Shown: positions 1-8,534 of the stretch, one piece after another
How positions within the stretch are numbered: position 1 is the first letter of the stretch
Layout: every line of letters begins with the position of its first letter
Assembly: GCA_038731605.1 (NCBI GenBank)
Contig: JAVYQP010000001.1
Span: 186,001-250,000 of the forward strand
Direction of reading: 5' to 3'
From: WYZ-LMO2 sp038731605
Lineage (GTDB): Archaea > Halobacteriota > Archaeoglobi > Archaeoglobales > Archaeoglobaceae
DNA: 64,000 nucleotides
Translations under genes and position numbers: made by a program
Notes under the pieces: model-generated
Databases searched by the model: none
Seen by the model: the letters and a program-made list of their open reading frames with translations, nothing else
Told to the model about the DNA's origin: nothing

Positions 1-314
1 GTGTCTCCAGGATTTGTGAAAGCGAAAAAGGCTGCGAGATTTGCAACAACTCCCGAAATCGGCTGAACGTTCACGTGCTCGACTTCAAAGAGCTTCTTCG
101 TTAGCTCGATCGCAATTCTTTCGACTTCGTCGATAAATCTGCAACCAGCGTAATAGCGTTCTCCAACTTTTCCCTCCGCATATCTATGCCCGAAGTCGGA
201 AAGGTAGCACATCCGCACCGCTTTCGATGTTAAGTTCTCGCTCGCTATGAGCGGAATGGAGCTCCTCATCATTTCGTGGTGCTCTCGAATTAGTCTATGG
301 ATTTCTGAACCCAT
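1..314 (-). CDS. glyA: Serine hydroxymethyltransferase, N-terminal part (runs off window)
   Basis: Read on the minus strand from ATG at 314, the frame stays open to base 1 (about 104 residues). It carries the typical SHMT start: a segment LIASENLTSKAVR, then YAEGKVGERYYAGC and a region VNVQPISGVVANLAAF. SHMT is a PLP enzyme that moves the serine one-carbon unit to the folate-like carrier (tetrahydromethanopterin in many archaea) and yields glycine. The PLP lysine lies beyond the window. Its start codon is 48 nt from that of the divergent nnr gene, with one shared AT-rich element between. Confidence 0.93.
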   Translation of the reverse strand, partial: MGSEIHRLIREHHEMMRSSIPLIASENLTSKAVRMCYLSDFGHRYAEGKVGERYYAGCRFIDEVERIAIELTKKLFEVEHVNVQPISGVVANLAAFFAFTNPGD

Positions 315-330
315 GTCCTTGTGAGCGGAC

Positions 331-343
331 AAAAATATTTAAG
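331..343. promoter_or_regulatory. Shared TATA-like element between glyA and nnr
   Basis: The AT-rich stretch AAAAATATTTAAG sits midway between two divergent ATG codons. Its centre is about 23 nt from the glyA ATG (314) and 26 nt from the nnr ATG (363). Neither start has a ribosome-binding site. This is the geometry of leaderless archaeal transcripts; that one element serves both directions is an inference. Confidence 0.6.
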
Positions 344-362
344 GCTTCCGTGATTTTGGAGC

Positions 363-1775
363 ATGGAAACGATAACATCAAGGGACATGCGTGTCCTCGA
401 CATCAACTGTGAGTTCTTCGGATTGAGCAGACTTCAGCTAATGGAGAACGCTGGAAAAGCGGTTGCGGATGAAATCAAGAAGAGGTTTGAAAGTTGTAAA
501 GTTGCAATCTTTGCTGGAAGTGGAAACAACGGTGGGGATGGCTTTGTTTGCGCAAGGCATCTCAGCGATTTCGAAGTCGAGGTTTACGTTGTAAGCAAAG
601 ATGTAAAGAGTAGCATTGCGAAGAAGAACCTCGAAATCCTCGAAAAAGCGGGCTATAAAATCGAAGTTGGAGTAAGAGAGACCGATGCAGACGTTCTTGT
701 GGACGCACTCTTGGGCATAGGCTTGAAGGGAAAGCCAAGGGGAGAGTATGCGAAGGCGATAGAGATCGCAAATAAGGTGAAGGCGTTCAAAGTCGCAGTC
801 GACGTTCCAAGCGGTCTCGACTCAGACACGGGAGATTACGAAATTGCGGTGAAATGCGATCTCACTGTGACTTTTCACAAGATGAAACCCGGGATTTTGA
901 AAGCGAAGGAGATCTGTGGGGAAGTGGTGGTGAAGGACATCGGAATTCCGAGAGGGTTTGAGAGGCTTTGCGGAGTTGGCGACGTTGTTGAGACTTACAA
1001 GAGATTCAGCGATGCGCACAAGGGTATGCATGGCAGAATTGCGGTTATCGGCGGGGGCGAGTTCACAGGAGCGGTTGCGCTTGCGAGCTTGGCTTGCTAT
1101 CACGCAGGAGCGGACATAGTTCTGACGGTGGTTCCGGAAAGTATTAAGAACGTGGTCGCAAGCTTTAGCCCGAACTTGATAGTTCGTAGCCTTAGGGGGG
1201 AAAGGATAGGTCTTGCAAACCTAAAAGAGGCAGAAGAGATCGTTAAGAAGTGTGACGTCGTCGTCATGGGTATGGGTGTTGGAAACAATCCGGAGTTCAA
1301 GGAGTTCGTCGAGGAGCTTTTGAAAAGCTGTAGGAAAGCGGTTCTCGACGCAGAAGGAATAACGGAAAACGTTCCTGAGAACGTCGAAGCTATTTTGACC
1401 CCACACAGAGGTGAGCTGAAGAAACATCTGAGGGCTGAACCATCTGAAGTTGAGAGGGTTGCGAAGAAAATCGGTGCGGTGATCCTGCTCAAGGGCAAAG
1501 AAGACGTAATAACCGATGGAGAAAGAACGAAGATAAACAAAACTGGAAACGCTGGAATGACAGTTGGAGGAACAGGAGACGTTCTTGCAGGGATCTGCGG
1601 GGCTTTGCTTTGCAACGACAACGCCTTTAACTCAGCTTGCGCTTCAGCGTTCATAAACGGATTCGCTGGAGACATTTGCTTCGAAAGATACGGCTACAAC
1701 TTCACCGCAACCCATTTGCTCGAAACTCTGCCGGAGGCGTTTAGGAGGTGCTTTGAATGGACGTCGTCGATCTGA
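363..1775 (+). CDS. nnr: Bifunctional NAD(P)HX epimerase / ADP-dependent NAD(P)HX dehydratase
   Basis: This 470-aa protein repairs hydrated NADH and NADPH. The N-terminal YjeF_N epimerase domain (about 1-210) contains AGSGNNGGDG at residues 51-60. The C-terminal ribokinase-like dehydratase domain (about 215-470) has the glycine-rich VIGGGEFTGA, LTPHRGEL and the catalytic NAGMTVGGTGDVLAG with Asp406. Length matches the fused family. The ATG lies about 26 nt after a TATA element, suggesting a leaderless message. The 3' end overlaps the next gene by 19 nt, so the two are probably cotranscribed although no functional link is obvious. Confidence 0.93.
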   Translation: METITSRDMRVLDINCEFFGLSRLQLMENAGKAVADEIKKRFESCKVAIFAGSGNNGGDGFVCARHLSDFEVEVYVVSKDVKSSIAKKNLEILEKAGYKIEVGVRETDADVLVDALLGIGLKGKPRGEYAKAIEIANKVKAFKVAVDVPSGLDSDTGDYEIAVKCDLTVTFHKMKPGILKAKEICGEVVVKDIGIPRGFERLCGVGDVVETYKRFSDAHKGMHGRIAVIGGGEFTGAVALASLACYHAGADIVLTVVPESIKNVVASFSPNLIVRSLRGERIGLANLKEAEEIVKKCDVVVMGMGVGNNPEFKEFVEELLKSCRKAVLDAEGITENVPENVEAILTPHRGELKKHLRAEPSEVERVAKKIGAVILLKGKEDVITDGERTKINKTGNAGMTVGGTGDVLAGICGALLCNDNAFNSACASAFINGFAGDICFERYGYNFTATHLLETLPEAFRRCFEWTSSI

Positions 1776-2875
1776 CGAAAGCGCTTATAAAAATTGACAC
1801 CCGCAACCCTCCTGGCGACACATCGCAGGCGGTGGATTTTCTCGAAAATTTCTTCTCGAGCTTTAAGACAAAAGTCTACGACAAAGACGGAAAAGAGAAC
1901 CTTGTTGTCGAAATTGGGAAAGGAGAAAAGACTTTAATGCTCACGTCGCATCTCGACACGGTTCCCGCTAAGGAAGAGATGCTGAACCCGATTGTTGTCA
2001 ACGGGAAGCTTTTTGGCAGGGGAAGTTGCGATGCTAAGGGTTGTGTAGCGTCGATTTGTTCAGCGGTCGAAGGTATTGAGCCAGAGTTCAAGTTAAAGCT
2101 CGCATTTACAGCGGACGAGGAAGTAGGTGGGAAAAATGGCTTGAAAGTGGTTTTTGAGAGGGAAAAGGCTGATGCGGTTGTGATTGGGGAACCAACGGGT
2201 TGCGATTCTGTCATGGTTTTGCAGGGCTCGGTTCTTGCACTCGATCTTAGATTCAACGGCAGAGACGGTCACACAGCTTCGCACGACTCTTGCAACGGGG
2301 CGATTTTTAAGTGTGCGACCTTTATCGTCGACATCGTTGAGAAGTTCAAAAATCTTAGAGGAGATTACGAGCGCTATAAGCGTTTTTTCGCAGAACTCGG
2401 CGTTGAATTCAGGATAAAGAGTTGGGAGGCGGTTTTTAACCCTTCGATGATCCATGGAGGAGTTAAGAGAAACGTTGTAGCGCCAAGTTGCGATCTCTCT
2501 GCGGATGTTCGATTCGCCCCTTGGATAAGCGTCGACGAAATCCTAAAGTTCTTCGAGAGGGATGATTTGGAAGTGAAAGTTTCCGGGTTTTTGCCGAGCT
2601 ATGGGATTTTTGTCGATTCGGTCAAGCTTGAAAACGATTTAAAGTTGCTAAGGATCATGTTTGAGGCAATAAGGGCGGAGAACTTGAGTCCGAAAGCGGT
2701 TTTTTCCCTCGGAGTCGGAGATTCGAGGCACGTGAGGAAGTTTGGAATTCCAGCATTTTACATCGGTCCCGGTGGTGGAAATTTGCACTCGGAGGACGAA
2801 TTCGTTCTTATTTCCGAACTTAGGCTTGCAACAAAAATATACAGGAGCATTATAGAAAAGTTTAAAATGTTTTGA
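1757..2875 (+). CDS. M20-family metallopeptidase / deacylase (ArgE/DapE type)
   Basis: The 372-aa protein has the di-zinc M20 signatures: TSHLDTVPA (His65, Asp67), GRGSCDAKG (Asp92), TADEEVGG (Glu121, Glu122), GEPT (Glu145) and a late histidine in NLHSEDEF. The family removes acyl groups or cleaves small peptides; members include acetylornithine deacetylase, succinyl-diaminopimelate desuccinylase and LysK-like carboxypeptidases. Substrate cannot be told from sequence alone. It is translationally coupled to nnr and overlaps the convergent methionine adenosyltransferase gene by 14 nt at its end. Confidence 0.85.
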   Translation: MDVVDLTKALIKIDTRNPPGDTSQAVDFLENFFSSFKTKVYDKDGKENLVVEIGKGEKTLMLTSHLDTVPAKEEMLNPIVVNGKLFGRGSCDAKGCVASICSAVEGIEPEFKLKLAFTADEEVGGKNGLKVVFEREKADAVVIGEPTGCDSVMVLQGSVLALDLRFNGRDGHTASHDSCNGAIFKCATFIVDIVEKFKNLRGDYERYKRFFAELGVEFRIKSWEAVFNPSMIHGGVKRNVVAPSCDLSADVRFAPWISVDEILKFFERDDLEVKVSGFLPSYGIFVDSVKLENDLKLLRIMFEAIRAENLSPKAVFSLGVGDSRHVRKFGIPAFYIGPGGGNLHSEDEFVLISELRLATKIYRSIIEKFKMF

Positions 2876-4058
2876 TCTCCCCGCTCACAATCTTTGTGGT
2901 GAGGTCGGTTATCTTTCCAATCATCTCCTCCGCTATCTCTTTTAGCTTTGGTTCCATTTTCTCGACCGTGTATCCCTTTTTCGGAATTACCTGTATGCTC
3001 AGAACTTTTGGATCGTTGATTGGCTTTCCGATCTGGCTCAAAATCCTGACATACACTTCCTTTATCCCCTCAACTTCCCTGTAGCATCTCTCAGCGATCA
3101 TGTGCGAAAGAACGTTGTAGAGCTTTCCAACGTGGTTTATCGGATTCTTTCCGCTTGTCGCCTCCATGCTCATCGGTCTTCCGGGAGTTATGAGTCCGTT
3201 GCATCGATTTCCTCTACCAACGCTCCCGTCGTCGCCGTTCTCCGCAGACGTTCCGGTGACGGTCAGGTAAACGCAACCCCTCTCGTAATCGTCCGCAGTG
3301 TTAACGTAGACTTCAACCTTTTTGTTCGTATACTCCGATGCGATGTCTTTGATGAAGCTCTCGACCTCTTTTTTCACGCTGTCGTAATCTTGAACGTTGT
3401 TGACGAACCTATCAACCATCGCAACCGCAACCGTGAGCTTTATCGTATCCTTCTCCCTTAAACCCATTACTTTGGTATCTTCGCCTATCGCAGCTTCCTT
3501 TTTTCTCAGCTCTTCGTAGATCCTTCTCTCCACGTTGTAGACGAGCTTTTCAGTTTCCGATAGAGGAGCAAAACCAATCCCGAAGGACGTGTCGTTTGCA
3601 AGCGGGATTTCTTTTTTCCTCTTGAAAACATCTTGCAGATCTGCGCTTCCTTCGCCAAGGCGAACGTCGAAAACAACGTCTAACTCCGGATCCAAGTATC
3701 GCATCGCAGTTTTGATGTAGTTCTTCGCAGCCCTTAGGGCGACCTTGTCCGTCGGGATAACGTCGTCTCCAACCTTCTTCGTCGCTCTGCCCACAAGGAT
3801 GATCGATATCGGCTGAACGACCTCGCCACCTCCGAATCTTGGATTCGATTTCCCTGCGATGATCTGCGTCTCATCGGTGTTGTGGTGCATCACGACGCCA
3901 AAACGCTTTAGGTATTCTTTGCAAAGCTCCCTACTCATCGACTCCGCAATTCCGTCCGCAAGGCTATCGGGATGCCCGATTCCCTTTCTTTCAACGAGTT
4001 CAACCTTCTGCTCTTCGATAGGAGTGTGAATCAATTCCTCGACGACGATGTTCACCAT
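2862..4058 (-). CDS. mat: Archaeal S-adenosylmethionine synthetase
   Basis: This 398-aa protein makes S-adenosylmethionine from methionine and ATP. It belongs to the archaeal type, which is diverged from bacterial MetK. Visible signatures are RKGIGHPDSLADGIAES near residue 24, HHNTDETQIIAGKS near 58 and the C-terminal GRGNRCNGLITPGRPMS. A GGTGGT ribosome-binding site lies 5-10 nt before the ATG, and a TATA-like AAAATATAAAG is at 4088-4098, so this message has a short leader unlike many neighbours. SAM supplies the three radical SAM enzymes and several methyltransferases in the window. Confidence 0.95.
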   Translation of the reverse strand: MVNIVVEELIHTPIEEQKVELVERKGIGHPDSLADGIAESMSRELCKEYLKRFGVVMHHNTDETQIIAGKSNPRFGGGEVVQPISIILVGRATKKVGDDVIPTDKVALRAAKNYIKTAMRYLDPELDVVFDVRLGEGSADLQDVFKRKKEIPLANDTSFGIGFAPLSETEKLVYNVERRIYEELRKKEAAIGEDTKVMGLREKDTIKLTVAVAMVDRFVNNVQDYDSVKKEVESFIKDIASEYTNKKVEVYVNTADDYERGCVYLTVTGTSAENGDDGSVGRGNRCNGLITPGRPMSMEATSGKNPINHVGKLYNVLSHMIAERCYREVEGIKEVYVRILSQIGKPINDPKVLSIQVIPKKGYTVEKMEPKLKEIAEEMIGKITDLTTKIVSGEIKTF

Positions 4059-4118
4059 GCAACCACCAGAAACTGCAGTCTACTCCCAAAATATAAAGAT
4101 TACACAAAACAAAAGTGT

Positions 4119-5279
4119 TCACCCCGTTCCGAAGAGTTTGAGAACCATCAGGATCTCGAGGACGACGAGAGAAACGATCAGGATGAGGACTAAGAACTCC
4201 AAAGTCGTGGCTCTGTAAACGTCAACTCTCTCCATCGCCATCGAATACAGCTCTTGAAGGTGTTCCAGCTTCTTGTCCACGAGGTTCAGCCACTCCATGG
4301 TCTTAAATCTTCCACTCAGAGCGCTGTAGAGTTTTCCCAAATACCAGTCTCCGGTGAACTTAAGGATGTTCCTGAGGTCGTGTATGTAGTCGATCACCTC
4401 GATCCTCAGCTCTGCGAGCTCGCTTGCGGTTCTCGATAGCTCGGCGTAGGTTTTGCTCAGCCAAGCAACTCCTATGCCCGACTGAATGAAAACACTCCTG
4501 AGAGATTCGTAAGCCCTTTCGATCCTCGTATCGAGCAGTTTGTCGTAGGTCTTTATCTCCAGAAGCTGGATTTTGGCGATCTCGACAGTCTGAAGGAGCT
4601 CGTCTATATACTCTTCCCCTCCCCAAATCAGAGTGGAATACCAGTCCACCACAACCGCTTCGTCTTCGGAGTAGCTGAGGTAAAATCTCAGGACGTCCTC
4701 AACTTCCCTATCGCTAAGCTTCTCCCAGTTTTTCTCGCCCCTCAGAATTCCGACGATCTGCTTTCTGAACTTTGCGATAACTTCTTCTACCCTGTGCTTT
4801 GGATTCGAGTCCGTGATTACTATGACCCTGTAGGCTTCGGGCTGTTCAAATGGCTGGTAAGGGTTGAATATCGCCCTCTGAATCTTCCCCTTCAGTTCAC
4901 GGAAGATCTCGCTTGGAATCTTTTCGAACTCCACGCTTTTGCCTTTGTAGCTGACAAATCCTTCGGACATGTTAACGAGCCTTATGACGTCTTCAAAGCT
5001 CGAATCTCTGAATTCTGCAGAGAGAACGACCTCTATCACCCCCAAGGGGAATATCTTTGCGTTTACGGTAAAACCTATGCCTTCGATCTCTATTGCTCCG
5101 ATTTTCAACTCAAGCGGTTTCAGCCCAGCTTCCTCAAACCTCGGAGCCAGGATTCTTACACTCTTGGGCGGGGCTTTCTGGACCAAACTAAGTCCTTCCA
5201 AATCCACGTCATCTAAGGAGATCTCTCCTCCGACGTCGTAGTAGAACTGGAACGCTATTCGTCCTGTTAAGGTTTGCAT
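4119..5279 (-). CDS. Membrane-anchored protein, possibly RMD1/DUF155-like
   Basis: The 386-aa product has an alpha/beta N-terminal half, a helical region with coiled-coil character (about 220-350), and one C-terminal membrane segment (LVLILIVSLVVLEILMVL) followed by a short tail. That layout, with long helices before a terminal anchor, resembles RMD1/DUF155 proteins, but the match is by shape only. The first in-frame candidate is a TTG four codons upstream; ATG at 5279 is more likely because a TATA-like CATAAA lies about 25 nt before it. It is a single gene divergent from a PLP enzyme gene. Confidence 0.55.
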   Translation of the reverse strand: MQTLTGRIAFQFYYDVGGEISLDDVDLEGLSLVQKAPPKSVRILAPRFEEAGLKPLELKIGAIEIEGIGFTVNAKIFPLGVIEVVLSAEFRDSSFEDVIRLVNMSEGFVSYKGKSVEFEKIPSEIFRELKGKIQRAIFNPYQPFEQPEAYRVIVITDSNPKHRVEEVIAKFRKQIVGILRGEKNWEKLSDREVEDVLRFYLSYSEDEAVVVDWYSTLIWGGEEYIDELLQTVEIAKIQLLEIKTYDKLLDTRIERAYESLRSVFIQSGIGVAWLSKTYAELSRTASELAELRIEVIDYIHDLRNILKFTGDWYLGKLYSALSGRFKTMEWLNLVDKKLEHLQELYSMAMERVDVYRATTLEFLVLILIVSLVVLEILMVLKLFGTG

Positions 5280-5361
5280 GGTATTACACAACCGCTCGGT
5301 TTATGAGCGCTTCTCGATTTTAATTGAGCCGATAGAAACCCGAGTTCGAGATTTAAGCACA

Positions 5362-5371
5362 AAATTTATTT
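5362..5371 (+). promoter_or_regulatory. TATA-like element of the PLP-enzyme/MFS operon
   Basis: AAATTTATTT is centred about 27 nt before the ATG at 5394. It supports that ATG over an upstream in-frame TTG at 5370, which lies inside this element. Confidence 0.55.
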
Positions 5372-5393
5372 GCTCCAACCTTCAAAATCCAGC

Positions 5394-6731
5394 ATGCTTG
5401 AAATTGATAGAATTTTGAACGACGCAGAAAAATTAGATTTGCTGGCTTCTGGAAGGTTCTTCGCATACATCTACGAAACTGGCGACGAAAAGCTCAGAGA
5501 TCTCGCAATGAAAGCCCTTCAAAAGTTTTATAACAAGAACATGCTCGATTTTACCGTCTACAAAAGCGCAGTCTTCTTCGAGAAGGAACTTTTGAGCTTT
5601 TGCAAAAAACTGCTTCACGGAGAAAACACCCACGGAACCTTCACCTACGGCGGGACTGAGAGTATCATGCTCGCAGTTTTGTCTGCGAGGAACCATTTTT
5701 GGAAGAAAAAGGGCAAAGAAGTTCCAGAGATTTTGGCGCCCTACACGATTCATCCCTCGTTCGCAAAATCCGCCCACTACCTTGGGATGGAGATCAAGTA
5801 TTTTGATGTAGATGAGAAGCTAAAGGCAGACGTCGAGAGTCTTAAGGAATTGATAAGCGAAAGAACTGCGTTGATAGCAATTTCTGCACCAAACTGGTCG
5901 TTTGGCACTGTAGATCCCGTCAAAGAGGTTGCGGAGGTTGCGATGGATAAGGGAATACTTTTACACGTTGATGCTTGTCTTGGTGGGTTTATATTGCCTT
6001 TTTTCGAAAAACTCGGTGAGAAGGTTGAGAGATTCGACTTTAGGATAGAGGGGGTTACATCGATCTCTGCGGATCTCCACAAATACGGCTACGCTCCAAA
6101 GGGAGCTTCGGTTGTGCTGTTTCGCTCGGCGGAGCTGAAAAAGGAATCGATGTTCGTTGATGTTCAAAACCCCGGATACGTTTTCGTAAACCCTGCGGTC
6201 TTGTCTTCACGATCCGTGGGTCCCTTGGCTTCTGCGTTTGCAGTAGTCAAATATCTGGGCGAGGAGGGCTACTTAAGGCTTTCTAAGCAGGTGCTGGAGG
6301 CAAGGAATACTTTGCTTCGAGGTCTGAGATCGTTGGGCTTCGAGAGTGTCGCTCCCATTGAGACGTCGATTTTAAGCCTTTTCAATCGCAACATCGATCT
6401 GTTATCGTTCACAACTGCGATGCGTGAAATGGGCTGGCACTTCCACCTTCAGAGAGAGATAAAGAAGTTCTCGATTCCCATGAACATACATCTGACGATC
6501 TCACCTATTCACAAAAACACCGCAGAGGATTTCGTTGCTGATGCGGAAAAAGCAGTCGAGAGGAGCAGAGTTGAGAGGGGCGAAATGAAACTCTCGTTCG
6601 AGGAGATTCTAGAGGATTTGAAGCTCGGAAAGATTGATTCGAGCATCGCACCACTTTTAGTGGATATGTTCGACCCAGAAGTGGCGAAGGAGCTCGTTAA
6701 AGAGCTCGTGATAAAGCTATACGGTGATTAG
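5394..6731 (+). CDS. PLP-dependent group II decarboxylase-fold enzyme, sphingosine-1-phosphate-lyase-like
   Basis: This 445-aa fold-type I PLP enzyme shows FTYGGTESI (phosphate-binding loop), HVDACLGGFILPF with the Asp that contacts the pyridine nitrogen, and SADLHKYGYAPKGAS with the PLP lysine, Lys230. The pairing of the HVDACLGGF and HKYGYAPKG motifs is closest to sphingosine-1-phosphate lyases, with tyrosine and glutamate decarboxylases as the next relatives. Archaea are not known to make sphingolipids, so the substrate is open: it could cleave a phospho-amino alcohol or decarboxylate an amino acid. The next gene, an MFS transporter, starts immediately after its stop codon, implying shared function. 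Confidence 0.75.
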   Translation: MLEIDRILNDAEKLDLLASGRFFAYIYETGDEKLRDLAMKALQKFYNKNMLDFTVYKSAVFFEKELLSFCKKLLHGENTHGTFTYGGTESIMLAVLSARNHFWKKKGKEVPEILAPYTIHPSFAKSAHYLGMEIKYFDVDEKLKADVESLKELISERTALIAISAPNWSFGTVDPVKEVAEVAMDKGILLHVDACLGGFILPFFEKLGEKVERFDFRIEGVTSISADLHKYGYAPKGASVVLFRSAELKKESMFVDVQNPGYVFVNPAVLSSRSVGPLASAFAVVKYLGEEGYLRLSKQVLEARNTLLRGLRSLGFESVAPIETSILSLFNRNIDLLSFTTAMREMGWHFHLQREIKKFSIPMNIHLTISPIHKNTAEDFVADAEKAVERSRVERGEMKLSFEEILEDLKLGKIDSSIAPLLVDMFDPEVAKELVKELVIKLYGD

Positions 6732-7892
6732 ATGAAGCTCTTGGTGACCATTGGGTTTATACTGATCACATTCGCATCGCAATCGATCTGGGTCACTTTT
6801 TCGCCAGTTTTAACAAACGTAGCTGAAGAATTAGGCGTCCAGACCGCATGGGTCGGATACTTGGCAGTCCTTTACCCTTTGTTCTTCTTGATCCTCACGA
6901 TACCTTCAGGAATTCTCTTAGATAGGAACTTCCGTTTCTGGCTGACATTTGGCTCTGTTATGACCTTCTTGGGTGGAACATTGAGGCTTTTGATGCCCCA
7001 TTCTTACGCATGGCTCTTTGTTTGTCAGCTGTTCGCAGCGATTGGACAGCCTTTCCTTCTCAACGGCTTCGTGCCTTTCGCCTCGAGGTTATACGAGAAA
7101 AAGAGGGCGCTGGTGATCTCGATAATGAGCCTCTCGATGTATCTCGGGACTATCTTTGCTTTGGCGACTGGCTATTATTTGTATACCGCTGGCGGGGTGG
7201 AGATGTTGATAGCTCCCAGCGCAGCGATATCTATTGCCGGTATCTTGCTATTTCTTGGGGGAATCTTACTTATTAAGCAAGATCTCTCCACAGCTGGCTT
7301 TGCCTTCAGAATAAGGGAAGTCGTGGGGAAGAGAGATCTATGGCTCTTGGGATGCATTCTTGGTCTCGGCGTTGCGGTTTTTGACAACTTGGCGACTTGG
7401 CTTCAGCCTGCGCTCGAAACTGTGAATCTTGGAAGATACGCTGGCGAAGCGGTCGCTTTAACGATACTCGTCGGGCTGGTAGGAGTAACGTTCATCCCAA
7501 GCATGATATCCAAGCTCGAGGCGAGGGCTATTTACCTCAGGAGCATAATTCCACTGATAACCGCATTCTTCTTGATCCTCTCGAGCTATCACGAAGTCTA
7601 CGTGCTCTACAGCTTTTTGGCAATCTCGGGCTTCCTGATGATACCAGCTTATCCATTGATAATGGACTGGATAGGCAGATTCCATGGGAAAGAAGTTCAC
7701 GGAAGCGCAACTGGATTTGTGGGCTTCATAAGCAGGATAATCTCCGTTGCTTTGATGTTCTTAGCTCCGAACTTCATAGGTAGTGCGAAGCTATACTTCC
7801 TCTTCTTAGCAATAGCCACCGCCTTAGCGTTCTCTTTCGCCTTGATGCTACCAAATGACAGGAAATTCAGAGCACACCACGGTAAAGCTTGA
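6732..7892 (+). CDS. MFS transporter
   Basis: The 386-aa protein consists of about twelve hydrophobic segments with an early SGILLDRNFRFWLTFG loop at the usual MFS motif A position between helices 2 and 3. It starts directly at the base after the stop of the PLP-enzyme gene, so both are made from one message. Transport of that enzyme's substrate or product is a reasonable inference. The last 26 nt overlap the end of the convergent Lrp-type regulator gene. Confidence 0.85.
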   Translation: MKLLVTIGFILITFASQSIWVTFSPVLTNVAEELGVQTAWVGYLAVLYPLFFLILTIPSGILLDRNFRFWLTFGSVMTFLGGTLRLLMPHSYAWLFVCQLFAAIGQPFLLNGFVPFASRLYEKKRALVISIMSLSMYLGTIFALATGYYLYTAGGVEMLIAPSAAISIAGILLFLGGILLIKQDLSTAGFAFRIREVVGKRDLWLLGCILGLGVAVFDNLATWLQPALETVNLGRYAGEAVALTILVGLVGVTFIPSMISKLEARAIYLRSIIPLITAFFLILSSYHEVYVLYSFLAISGFLMIPAYPLIMDWIGRFHGKEVHGSATGFVGFISRIISVALMFLAPNFIGSAKLYFLFLAIATALAFSFALMLPNDRKFRAHHGKA

Positions 7893-8421
7893 TCGCTGGA
7901 CAACCGAGGCACTTCTGATGAACGAACCTCCTGCAATCGACGCACGAAACCCCGCAGGGAGGATTGTCTTGTTTCTCCGCAACTACTTTTATGTCGAGGT
8001 AGGGTTCGTAATAGACCTCTTGCACAGGATAAACTTCGAACCTCCTGATCCCCTTCTGGCTCCTGAGGGAGCAGTTTTCGATTGTTATGCTTTCGAGGGA
8101 CTCGTAGTCTTCGGAAAAAACGATGGCAAAGAGGTTGTAACCGCCAACTGTAACAAAGAACCTCAAGATTCTCGGGCAATTCTTGAAACGCTCCAAGATC
8201 TCGTTAATTGCATCAGCATTCTCAACTTCGATTGCGAGAATCGCTAAACAAATTTTTTCCACATTCACCATCGCCTTGATTCTGACATCGCCCCTTAGCA
8301 ACCTCTCCACTCTCTTTTTCACGCCCATTGCGGTCATTCCAACTTTTTCTGCGATCTTGGAGAAGCTCACTCTACCATTCCTTTGCAAGAGCGAGATTAT
8401 GAGCCTGTCTTTTTCGTCCAT
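7867..8421 (-). CDS. Lrp/AsnC-family regulator with C-terminal Cys-rich tail
   Basis: Starting at ATG 8421 the protein has 184 aa. Residues 1-55 form the AsnC-type helix-turn-helix (DEKDRLIISLLQRNGR, then SFSKIAEKVGM). A ligand-binding-like alpha/beta region follows. The last 30 residues hold C-x3-C-x2-C-x7-C-x2-C, a likely metal or Fe-S site not found in ordinary Lrp proteins. An upstream in-frame start at 8505 is less likely because a TATA-like element (8438-8450) would then lie inside the gene. It is divergent from rfcS and convergent with the MFS gene. Confidence 0.8.
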   Translation of the reverse strand: MDEKDRLIISLLQRNGRVSFSKIAEKVGMTAMGVKKRVERLLRGDVRIKAMVNVEKICLAILAIEVENADAINEILERFKNCPRILRFFVTVGGYNLFAIVFSEDYESLESITIENCSLRSQKGIRRFEVYPVQEVYYEPYLDIKVVAEKQDNPPCGVSCVDCRRFVHQKCLGCPAIKLYRGVL

Positions 8422-8437
8422 GAGAAAAGTTGAGTTG

Positions 8438-8450
8438 AAAATATTTATTG
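8438..8450 (-). promoter_or_regulatory. TATA-like element of the Lrp-type regulator
   Basis: On the minus strand this reads CAATAAATATTTT, centred about 24 nt before ATG 8421. It sets the start of the regulator. Confidence 0.55.
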
Positions 8451-8534
8451 TTTTCTTTTTAAATTCATCACACTCTGCGAGTTTCAAAATTAACTCACGA
8501 TACATTTTTCTACATCAAAGCTCTTCGGTCTTCA

